Shown one piece after another: positions 9,435 through 18,944 of a stretch of 64,000 bases of DNA. The notes under the pieces are model-generated. The model did not search any database, had not been told where the DNA came from, and saw only the letters and a list, made by a program, of their open reading frames with translations. A program made the position numbers and the translations under genes. Origin of the DNA: Aphidius gifuensis (lineage: Eukaryota > Arthropoda > Insecta > Hymenoptera > Braconidae); contig NC_057788.1 in NCBI RefSeq assembly GCF_014905175.1, positions 15,153,404 to 15,217,403 on the forward strand, read 5' to 3'. Positions within the stretch are counted from its first letter, which is position 1; every line of letters begins with the position of its first letter.

Positions 9435-12126
9435 CCCAGATAACCACAACTGGTAGGATTATATGCTACCGGTAATCTACTGGTAGCTTACCAGTAACTA
9501 CGACTGGTAGATAACTGGTAGCTCCTACCAGTAATTTCCAACTAGTATATTACTAGAATTCTACTGGTAAATACTACCAGTAAGAACTACCAGTAATCTA
9601 CCAGTAGAATTCCAGTGAAAAATTACTGGTAGGAACTACCAGTAATCTACCAGTAAAATTCCGGTAAAAAATTACTGGTATCAACTACCAGTAGTCTACT
9701 GATAGATTACTGGTAAATCATTTTAATAAACCCGAAAGCCTCAGCATTAGAGTATTTGCCGTAATAAATATCACGCTTGCTTGTAATAATATTATTGAAT
9801 AAATTAATATTTTACGGCATACAGCTAAAGTATAAATGCAGCTAAAAAAATTTATTTTTTTTAAAAGAAAAATATCCCAGAAGAAGATGTAGCTGAGAAA
9901 TTAATGTTGCTTGAAACATAATTTTTCTAGCCACATTGATTCCTGAGCTACATTTTTCCCTTAGCTACTGCTTGTCCTATATATAAATTCATTTATTTAA
10001 TAAATAAAGTAAATGTAATTTAATTTTTGAAGGATAAATATGTCTAAGGAAAAGATCTAGCTAAGGAAAAAATGTAGCTAAGGAATTGAAGTTGCTTTAA
10101 ACATAATTTTTCTGGCCACATTAATTTCTTAGCTATATCTTTTCCTTAGCTACATCTTTTCCTTGAGGATTTTATTTTCGAAAAATGAAATATTATATTT
10201 TTTAGTCATTACAAAAATAAAAATCGCAAGAACAAGCAGTAGCTAACGAAAAGATGTAGCTAAAAAATTAAGGTTGCCAAAAAATTATGTTCTAGGCAAC
10301 ATTAATTGCTTAAAAAATAATTTCTAGGCAACCTTAATTCCTTAGCTGCATCTTTACCTGAGCTACTGCTTTTCCTTGGAAATTTGTATTTTTAAAAAAT
10401 AAATTTACATGTATTTTATCTATAAAATAAATAAAAAATGTCCAAGGAAAAGCAGTAGCTAAGGAAAAGATGTAGCTAAGAATTAATGTGACTAAGGGAT
10501 TATTTCCTTAAAACATAATTCTTTGGCAGCCTCAATCCCTTAGCGACATCTTTTCCTTAGCTACTGCTTTTCCTTGGACATTTGTATTTTTGAAAAATAA
10601 ATTTACATGTATTTTATTTATAAGGAATTAATATGACTAAGGAATTATTTCCTCGAAACATAATTCTTCAAGGAAATAATCCCTTAGTCACATTAATTCC
10701 TTAGCTACATCTTTTCCTTAGCTACTGCTTTTCCTTGGACATTTTTTATTTATTTTATAAATAAAATACATGTAAATTTATTTTTTCTAAAAAAAAAAAT
10801 TTTTAAGGAAAAGCAGTAGCTAAGGAGAAGATGTAGCTAAGGGATTGAGGCTGCCAAAGTATTACGTTTCAAGGAAATAATCCCTTAGTCACATTAATTC
10901 CTTAGCTACATCTTTTCCTTAGCTACTGGTTTTCCTTGGACATTTTTCATTTATTTTATAAATAAAATACATGTAAATTTATTTTTTTAAAAAAACTTTA
11001 AGGAAAAGAAAGATAACTAAGTATGTAAACAATTATGTTTTAAGCAACATTAATTTTTTTAGCTACATCTTCTCCTTAGTAATCCATTTATCTGTAAATA
11101 AAACACATAGAATTTGATAAATAATAAAATTAATAAATAATAAAACTCCATGTGTTTTATTCATTAATAATAAACTCCATGTGTTTTATTTACCGATAAA
11201 TGGATTACTAAGGAGAAGATGTAGCAAAGAAATTAATGTTCCTTAAAACATAATTTTCCTGGCCAAATTAATTCTTTAGCTACTGCTTTCCCTGGGGGGT
11301 GTTGGTTTTAAAAAAAAATATCACATGTGTATTAATAATAAATAAAATAATATTTGAGCACCCTTCTTTGGTTTTTCAGAAGCTGTTCCACGTATTTTTA
11401 GACAACATCAGCCAACAGATGAAGAGTTCAACAAATTCATGCAATGTTCATTCAAAAGTACCAAAAATCGTAGGGCTGAAAAAACTAAAACAGCCGGAGC
11501 AGCATAGATCGACATTTAAAAAAAAAAAAAACATTACAAACAATAATTAATTTTCCTGTTCTATTAATTATATTATATTTAATCCATTTTATAAAATTTT
11601 CATCAAAATATACAATATATATATTTATTCATGTAGATTTTATTCAAAAAATTTATCTATAAAATTATATATTCATCACAAAACTATATATGTTTCTACA
11701 TTTATTTCCTGTTCAATCATCATGCTTTGAATTTATTTTGTGTCACCGAGCATATATTGATACAATTAATAGCTAAATCTTTAGTTTTCAAACTGCGAAT
11801 TAATTGACTGGCAGAAACTACCAGTAATCTACTGGTAGATAACTGGTAGGAACTACCGGTAATTCCTACGAGTAACCTACCAGTAGATTGCTGGTAGGAC
11901 CTACTGGTAAATCTTACCAGTATTCTACCGGTAAATTACTGGTAGGAGATACCGGAAAGACTTACCAGTAATCTACCAGTAGGTCCTACCAGTAATCTAC
12001 TGGTAGGTAACTCGTAGGAATTACCAGTAGTTATCTATCAGTAGATTACTGGTAGGTCTTACTGGTAGATTTCCAATGAAAATTACCGGTAGCTACCAGT
12101 AGATTACTGGTATGTGGTTATCTGGG
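9435..12126. mobile_element. 2.7-kb fold-back element made of nested inverted repeats
   Basis: Perfect 13-bp inverted ends CCCAGATAACCAC (9435-9447) and its complement at 12114-12126. Both sides carry subterminal arrays of an 8-9 bp motif, ACTGGTAG/CTACCAGT, in both orientations (about 9448-9720 and 11806-12113). The interior (about 9760-11300) is a second array of roughly 100-150 bp palindromic units built from AGCTAAGGAAAAG, GATGTAGCTAAGG and TTAATGTGACTAAGG. No coding frame of note; the short frame 11299-11550 lies in the interior and matches nothing I know. I find no convincing target duplication (flanks ...TTTGAA and AAGTGG...). It lies inside the Polinton, so it inserted later. Confidence 0.8.
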
Positions 12127-12360
12127 AAGTGGAATTTTTCTTTTCATTTTGTTAACTGTTATTAACAAATATATTGTTTTAATAATTTTATTCAGTACAA
12201 ATAGAAAGGTGTAAAAAAAAGTATACATGAGACTGGTTATTTTTTAGGGATTCCTAGGGAGATTTTTAATTTTTATGGATCCACTCTGATTATGGCCAAA
12301 AAGGACCGCGGTCCCCCTACGGAACGCACCCCTAGACTCGCGGGAATTTCAAAAATTTAA
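12127..12360. other. Polinton right subterminal DNA, no gene
   Basis: Between the fold-back element and the right terminal repeat. It is AT-rich at first, then has GGACCGCGGTCC (perfect palindrome near 12305) and GGAACGCACCCC. No coding signal. Confidence 0.6.
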
Positions 12361-12721
12361 AAATTTAAAATGACGTCTTTCAAAAACCAATATAGCGTCT
12401 TATGGAAAAAACAATATGGCGTCTTATGAAAAATGAGACTCGCGGGAATTTTAAAAATTAAAAATGGCGTCTTACGAAAAACCAATATGGCGTCTTATAG
12501 AAAAACCAATATGGCGTCTTATAGAAAAACCAATATGGCGTCTTACAAAAAATCGGACCCCCCATGGCGACATTGCTCTAATTAATTAATGAGGAGACCC
12601 CCGCGGCGATTTGACCTAACTAATTAACATAATTAATTAATTCGAGGCCCCCTGCAGCGATTTGACGGGGAGGAGGGGGGCACGGCGGGGGGTGAGCCAG
12701 AACTCTCCTGAATATACTACT
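12361..12721. repeat. Polinton right terminal inverted repeat
   Basis: Inverted counterpart of the left end: it finishes with GGTGAGCCAGAACTCTCC and ends ATACTACT at 12721. Tandem 22-23 bp units of the type GAAAAACCAATATGGCGTCT occur about six times at 12376-12550, more than on the left. GC-rich blocks (GCGGCGATTTGACCTAA) also match the left end. Confidence 0.88.
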
Positions 12722-12727
12722 GACTTG
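12722..12727. repeat. Target-site duplication, right copy (GACTTG)
   Basis: Exact copy of 1352-1357, directly outside the right Polinton end. Confidence 0.93.
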
Positions 12728-13374
12728 TTGCCGATGTTATAATCATATTAAAAATAATGAAATTATTCTTACGAAAAGGGCGATCCTCCATTTCAGCTAC
12801 ACTTGAGTTGATGTTGTTAGTTAATGTTGAATTTATTTTTGGTTCAGTCCATTTACTATACTCTGTGAGTCAGGTATGAATTAAGTCACTGTTATTATTG
12901 AGCTGAGTTAAATTTAATTTTATTTGTTCACCATTATTATTATTACTATTAATTAAAACTCTTCATACTAGCAATGTCATCAGTATTTGTTTTGATTGCT
13001 TGACCTAGGTCGCTACACAAATCAATATATGTTTTTTTCAAGTCATCAGCAGCTTTGTTGAACTCTTTACGTATACCAGCAATATTATCATTTAGTCTTA
13101 GAGTTAATTCATTGATTTTTTTATCCAGTTCTTGTTGGTGTGCTGTTAGATCAAAGTTAAAAGACATGTTATTGTTGTTGTTGTTATTGTTATTGGTGAG
13201 TATTGGTGTGGAGACTTTGCGGCACTTATTGCACTGATTTAGTTCGGTATTTATAGTGAGACTGGCACAAGAAGGATGAAAGTCAGAATCACACTGTAAA
13301 TTAGGACATTTCGTTCTTTCAGTAATCACTTCTGATCCACATTTTCCGCATATATCTTGTTTTGTATATGTCAA
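12728..13374 (-). pseudogene. LINE-type ORF1, N-terminal half with PHD-type zinc finger
   Basis: The open frame from 13374 starts MTYTKQDICGKCG and has a C4HC3-like PHD finger (CGKCG, CPNLQCDSDFHPSC, CNKC) in the first 55 residues. An Asn run follows, then a predicted coiled coil (HQQELDKKINELTLRLND, DDLKKTYIDLCSDLGQ). After a stop at 12949 the minus strand continues to a readable RKNNFIIFNMI segment, typical of the ORF1 domain that follows, and reaches the Polinton at 12727. It joins in register with the C-terminal half at 922-1351. PHD finger plus coiled coil plus RNA-binding domain is a usual ORF1 layout in insect LINEs. Confidence 0.68.
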
Positions 13375-13733
13375 TAGACGTCATTATGTGCCGATGACAA
13401 GTGATTAGTAGAAGAGAGGCAGAGTGTATCTGAACAATATAATGGCGCTAGTGTATGCAGATAAAAAAGGATTTTATTTTATTGGCCTCTAAAAATAAAG
13501 CGGCTGTTGACCGATGTGTGTAAAGGTTTATATTCAATGAAATGTTATATTATTAGTATATATATTAACATGGGTCACTAACGGTGGCCATATTTAATAA
13601 ACCACATAAAACACTTTAACAAAGTTATGTTCGAAGAGGAAAACGTTGGAAAACGTAATAATAATAACAATAAATAACAATAATAAAGATAATGATAAAA
13701 AATATTATTTGATAATTAGAAATTCAATGTTAC

Positions 13734-13919
13734 GTGAGAAAGTTATTTGAAGAAGTCCAATTCAACCCGAGAAAGTATGGTCAAGGACAAGTAACCAATG
13801 GATTCTACCGGTTAACTGTCAATATTGCTGATTATACAGAAAATAAAATGTTTACAGCCGGTGTTGAAAATAAATTCTTTTTTCTCGATCACAAGAATAA
13901 AGAGAATTCAAATAGTTGA
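13734..13919 (+). pseudogene. RPA70-like fragment (DBD-C region)
   Basis: A short frame with QGQVTNGFYRLTVNIADYTE, which matches the segment QCQVTDGYYRLTINIVDYTP of the RPA-like gene at 40727-42128. In replication protein A the large subunit has this sequence just after the zinc ribbon of DNA-binding domain C. Here the zinc-ribbon cysteines are gone (KYGQGQ instead of CGQC). It is a relic next to the 3' side of Helitron copy A, on the opposite strand. The rest of 13375-14040 has only AT-rich sequence. Confidence 0.55.
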
Positions 13920-14331
13920 AAACTTCCAATCACTCAGGTTGAACGAAAAATTGATAATGACATCCTAGAGATTAAAGGCAGTTGAAGGCGATTCACTCAA
14001 AGTATCGATTTTTAAAAATGATAATACTGGACGATTGAACTTTAGTAGGTCTCCATTTGTGTGAAAGTCTTGAAATTTTTTTTGGGAAGAACCGGGTGGG
14101 GTCAAGTGTAAAAATTTGTCGAAACTTAAGACTTGATTATATGACAAAGATTATTTTACAACCAATGGTTTACTACTTGACTTTTTTTGGATATCATATC
14201 TTTTTGTAAAAAATAAATAAACACGATTTTGAACACTTGGCACTTTTTTTTATAACAAAAACTTGTTTTTTTTTTTTTTTGTTTGATATCACATCTTTTT
14301 GTAAAGATTATGTGCAATAAAAGATAACATA

Positions 14332-15390
14332 TTAGAACAAAGAATTATTTCTGTTTCTCCTATAAAATTCTTTTATTGGCCAGCTTTCATTAGTAACGAT
14401 CAGATCATTGATTTTTATCCAACTAGTCTTATTGCGGATGTAACTTACAAAATGTTTATTTGATGTACCGCCATCTTTAAATATCGCACAAGTAACTTTA
14501 TATATAGAATTGCAAATGTTAACTTTAGTAGCGGGAATTCCTTTTATTGAAAAATTATTGTTTCGTAGTTGACCATTTTGATTCATTGACAATGAGTCAA
14601 CTTTTAAAGCAATGACATTATTTCTCTTGAGAATTTCTAGTTTTCGTAGAATTTTTGTTGAACTAAAACAATTGACACATGTACCCATTCCTTCGTGCCA
14701 CAATGATAGCGATTGATTGATTAGTTCTTGCAAGGTGAATATCTTATTCTTATTTGGTATTAAAAGATTTATAACCGACTGGTTAGACAATGAGACATCA
14801 ACGTATGAACAAGATCCACATTTCTCTAAATATTTTTGTTCATTGCCTAAATGTTCAGTCAAAACTAAATTTTTTTTACAGAGAGCTGCTAAAAATTTGG
14901 CCGGATCATCCTCATTATTATGACATAATGCTTTACCGACAAATTTTTCAATTTCATCTACTGACGAAGTAGTTCCGGAAATATATGCGTGAAAAAATTT
15001 AGCTACTTCTGAATCATCTAAATTTCTGATTTTTTCAAATGACTCATGGAGAACTTTTATGTGCAATATACATTGCATCACTGAATTAACATAACTCGAA
15101 GATCCATCATTATTAGATAATCCATGTACATTGGACAGTGTGTCGAGGATTCTTAATTTTTTTTCACATTCCGTATCTAGAAAAAATTGTTTAAAACACC
15201 ATTTGGTATCCAAATTTTTTGGTAAACTTCTAAATGTAATTGGAATTTCTTTCAAATCAGGCTTGTAAATTTTTCGCAAGCGATTGTACTCTTCAATTGC
15301 TTTTTGACTTGCTATCGCTTTTGACGGATCAAAATTGATTAAAAGCAAGCCACTTAATGTTGTGACTCGTGATAGTGCAACATAAGTCAT
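14332..15390 (-). pseudogene. End of PIF1-type helicase fused to a USP-like domain with Ser in place of the catalytic Cys
   Basis: Residues 1-45 (MTYVALSRVTTLSGLLLI, then NFDPSKAIASQKAI) are helicase motif VI and the usual C-terminal end of Helitron helicases. From about residue 92 a ubiquitin-specific protease fold follows. Its Cys box reads GSSSYVNSVMQC, with Ser (AGT at 15094-15096) where USPs have Cys. Next come a DDPAKFLAAL helix, zinc-finger cysteine pairs CGSC and CVNC, and a His box KHFVSYIRN...WIKINDLIV. The finger and His box are well kept, so it may bind ubiquitin-like proteins without cleaving them. Copy B has the same Cys-to-Ser change. The frame connects to the helicase frame through one frameshift near 15460. 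Confidence 0.78.
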
Positions 15391-15418
15391 ACCTTTGGCA
15401 AAACATCTTTCACCAACG

Positions 15419-16891
15419 TCAATGATAGCGCACTCTAAGCTGACCCCCTGAGACTTGTATGTTGCTAGTCATAGCGTAACTCAGACAAATAGGAAACTGT
15501 GAACGTATCACGTACACTTCATCTGACAATTGGAATTTTACATCTATTCTTTCAACCACACACTCACGATCTCCCTTGGTTAGTTTAACAACAATTGATT
15601 GTAAAGTTTTACCATCATTACTTTTTGAAACTGATAAAACTGTACCAAGGGCTCCATTCACTAGGCCTAAAGTGTAGTCAATATTCCGTCTGATCATGAT
15701 TTTTGAACCAATTTTAATAGTAATATTTTTCGCTAGGCCAGCTGATCGACTAGCATCATGTTCATTCTTAAGTAAATCTTTTTCCGCTTTTTTTTTATAA
15801 ATTAGTTTGCAATCAATAATATCATTCGCAGAAAGATTGATTGTTTCTGATGATTTTATTCTGTCCAACATAGCAGAGTTTATTGAATCACACATTTCAT
15901 TAGTCGGTAATAAGCATACAGTAGACTGAGGCAACTTTTGTATGTAGTCACACAGTGCATCAAGTCTATTTCCAGCAAGAAATGAATCGAGATTTATATT
16001 TCGTGTGGTCAACAGCTGAACATCTTCTTTCGTCATAGCTCCAAGCCTCAAACGTGACAATAGTTTTCCATAAGCTTCATCATTTCGTTGACGCATATTT
16101 ATAGTTAATTCTTCGTATTCAACTAAATGTTTCCAAATATTAATATTTCCCATGGATTCAAAACATTTTTTCATATCATTAGATGATAAATCCATATAAC
16201 TTGCATCTTGAGCAACAGGCATAAGCTGAAGTAAATCTCCAAAGAATAAGACGTGTTTTTTACCAAACCACCCATTTACTTCATCAGATGTATTGAAAAT
16301 TTCATTTGACCTGCGATTTATATACATTAATGTCACATTAGAAACCATCGAAATTTCATCAACAATTACCAATGCAATATCTGCTAATTGTTCACGTAAT
16401 ACTTTTAAAGCAGCATCAGATAGAATTTTGTACTTCGGAGTGCCTCCATGTTGAACAGGAAGTGAAAAAATTCTATGCAATGTCATACCGTTAATACCAA
16501 ATGCAGCAAGACCAGTAGGTGCAGCTATTGCTATCGGACGATTTAATGTTTTTCGGATCCATGTTTTAATAACATAAATCAAGAAGCTTTTACCAGTCCC
16601 ACCTTCTCCACTGACATAAATTCGTAATGGCTCATCCTCATGATTTGTAAGAGAAGCAGTCACTTGATGAAAGACTCTAAGTTGGTCAGTATTTAGCTGA
16701 CTAATTAAATCTTTTAAATCAACTTCTTCGTTCGCAGCTGCATTATCAATATCTATAAAGTCTTTCATAGCTTCATCGACTGCTTTTTTGTCATTATCAT
16801 CAATTATGAGATCTCCTGGTTCATCCTGCTGGTCTTTATTTTCAATAATATTCTTTTCATTTTCTTCAATTAACTGTTGCATATAATCCAA
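15419..16891 (-). pseudogene. Helitron PIF1-family helicase domain
   Basis: 490 codons. Walker A is GEGGTGKSF at residues 95-103; APTGLAAFGINGMTLHRIF follows (motif Ia). Walker B is VIVDEISM near 175; then FFGDLLQLMPV (motif III). NMRQRND and the C-terminal region VNGALGTVL and LSYAMT lead to motif V, where a frameshift near 15460 moves the rest (KSQGVSLECAI) into the next frame. SF1B 5'-3' helicases of this type unwind DNA during rolling-circle transposition. It is joined upstream to the Rep domain through a frameshift near 16950. Motifs are intact, so this domain decayed little. Confidence 0.85.
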
Positions 16892-16929
16892 ACCTTTTTG
16901 AAACTCTTCTTGGCGCTGGAAGTAATCTT

Positions 16930-18459
16930 TTAAGTAGTAGCTTTTTGGAGTTGGCCTCTTTTAGCATTAAATGAATCAGCAAAAGTTTCGAAACCAGTTT
17001 TTAATTCATCAGTATTCCTCCAAGGATTGAATAAGAATAACAATGAAAAGTAAAATTCTTCGGGCTGACTTTTAATATTGTACATGTAATGGTTAATCAA
17101 ATAGCCTCGTGAGCGTTTTTTAACCCATAACATAGGATTTCCTTCATCGTTTTTTTTGAGTATATAATACTCCACTTTATCAGAGATGGGTTCAGATTTA
17201 ACAACGTCCCACTCTTTAGCAAATTCATGTAGACACAAATTTTCTAATTCAGCAGGACGTGAGGGATAATGATCATCGATTAAAGATGGGGCAAAAATAT
17301 CAGTTGATTCATCTTCCATTTTTTTAATTTCTTCGTATGTCTTTACTTTACGTCCTCTGATTTGTCTCACATTTAACCATCTTATTGTTGTATTGTTATC
17401 AGTCCCACTTAGAGAAACTCCTAATAATGTATCAGCTGCTTCAAGAGCTCCAATTTCTCTGTTATTTAAACTTTGAAAAGCAAAGTTCCATAATCTTTTG
17501 AGCAATGGTGTTGTTGAATTAATATCATTAACCATAGCTTGTGTTTTAGAACGTTCATGTTTTGTTATGTATTTTGTGATATAAGTTATAATTGTTGAAG
17601 TTCTTTCACCAACAAATTGAATATCCATATTTCCTTCCCAAACTGCAACAATGGCAGGGTTATAGTCATTGATATTTTTCTCATCTTCTGTTCTGGGAAG
17701 ATCATAAAGTTTATCTTTAGAACGCGACTGTCTGTGATTTGCAATTGCAATTGCAGGATCACGTAAAACAAATGTATCAGTTACAGGCCGAGGAAAATCA
17801 AATCGACAACGTTTAGTTATTTTTCCATATTTATTTTTTGACGATCGCATAAAGTAGCTATTATGATAATGAGTTTGATGAGTTGTTACTCTACGATACA
17901 ATGTTGGTGATGAGTTTTTATTCGGCATTTTACAAGTGATATATTGTTGAATAAACATCACTATTTTTTCAATTTCATCTTTTTCTATTATAGGAGCATT
18001 TTCAACCCATATTAATGTATGAAAATGTTGAATACCACGGTCTTGATACTCTCGTCGCCAAAAGAAATGGCTTATTTTGCCAATGGGATGACTGTCTGAA
18101 TTAAGGAAATCTAGCATGGCACGGAATTTTTGATCTATATAGCGAGACACTGAAACAGGATCTGCAGCAATTACTTGACCCGGTGACATGTTGTTTAAAA
18201 ATGGAGAATTGATTTCACGAACATATAAAACTAAATCTTCACACATATACTCTGCTGGACTTAACGTAAGAAACCATGTGGCTGGACCATATTCTCGTAT
18301 CATACATTTAAGATTATTTCTTGGCTTTTTCCAAAATTCTTCGGTATTCGGAAGGCGCTCGAGAATAGAAGTTAATTCACCCTCTAACAGTCCCTCACTC
18401 AGTTTATTCAAATAATTCCTGACAGTGTATTTATCACGAGGGTTTGTAACATTCAACAT
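16930..18459 (-). pseudogene. Helitron Rep (HUH endonuclease) domain
   Basis: 509 codons. WFLTLSPAEY (residues 62-71) matches the FxTxx motif 1 region. The metal-binding motif is QHFHTLIW with His145 and His147 (HUH variant H-F-H). The catalytic tyrosines are in YITKYITKHE (Tyr293, Tyr297), the two-Tyr arrangement of Helitron Rep. YRRVTTHQTHYHNSYFM and CRFDFPRP are conserved inter-motif blocks. The protein nicks and joins single DNA strands at element ends. The start frame begins after a small frameshift at about 18470; copy B reads through that point as NSIRKLKSGIFHMLN. Confidence 0.87.
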
Positions 18460-18476
18460 ATGGTAAATTCCAGCCT

Positions 18477-18944
18477 TTAGTCTCCGAATAGTAAGTCATT
18501 TTGTAGTAAAAAAAATATATATTGATGATCTAATCTAAATCGTGGCTTAACGGAACAGAGCTTTTGTTTGATAAAATCATGATCACGGACTTTCTTGGCT
18601 CGATTTTCATGCTGTCCATTTATTCCTCGGGAATATAGATTTGGAAAACATTTTAAATCTAAAGTTTTCAATCTTGAATCCAATGGCTCCTCTTGAATTT
18701 TCAACATTTGATATATATCTGTAGTCGTTTTATTTATCCGTTTATCATATAGAGGATATATTGTAAATTGTTCGTAGTCTAATTCAGAATGGTCTACTTG
18801 AGTAAGAATAGCTCGTCGCTCCAAACGATCATTTTCATGGATCTCATTATTATTATTGTGATCTTCTGCTGGATTCATGACAAAGGGTTCTGAAGATACT
18901 TTTTTTTTGCTCTTGAACTTTGTTTGATATTTCATTTTGTTCAT
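18477..18944 (-). pseudogene. Helitron Rep N-terminal region (linker frame)
   Basis: 155 codons. It contains FVMNPAED, HSELDYEQFTIYPLYD and CFPNLYSRGINGQ, then RDHDFIKQKLCSVKPRF and HQYIFFLLQN. The last blocks are the standard lead-in to Helitron Rep (a LYS-RGI / F-x-Q-KL-x-S-x-x-PRF pattern). It overlaps the 3' end of the Ulp1 frame by about 90 bases in a different frame, with an A8 run near 18900 as the likely slip site. In copy B the equivalent of the Ulp1-frame tail and FVINPQ lie in one frame, so these two were once continuous. Confidence 0.75.

Larger units (their letters stand above)
1358..12721. mobile_element. Polinton/Maverick element, about 11.4 kb, virion genes only, with nested fold-back insertion
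   Basis: Both ends are visible: inverted termini starting AGTAGTATAT, long degenerate terminal repeats, and 6-bp direct duplications GACTTG outside. Inside are Polinton-family genes on both strands: an accessory protein (2258-3076), an OB-fold-like protein, major capsid, penton, adenain-type protease, a PLA2-like/pVI-like protein, a packaging ATPase and another Polinton-specific protein. No polymerase B or integrase is detectable, so the copy is defective. The 2.7-kb fold-back element at 9435-12126 lies between the last gene and the right terminal repeat, where lost genes might have been. Most genes carry one or two lesions, so the insertion is fairly recent but dead. Confidence 0.93.

Noticed and set aside
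9435..12126. A CRISPR array, because of the many short repeats
   Set aside because: Repeats are palindromic, of variable spacing, on both strands and without unique spacers or cas genes; the DNA is eukaryotic.
9427..12134. An 8-bp (hAT-like) target duplication around the fold-back element
   Set aside because: The flanking octamers TGTTTGAA and AAGTGGAA do not match.
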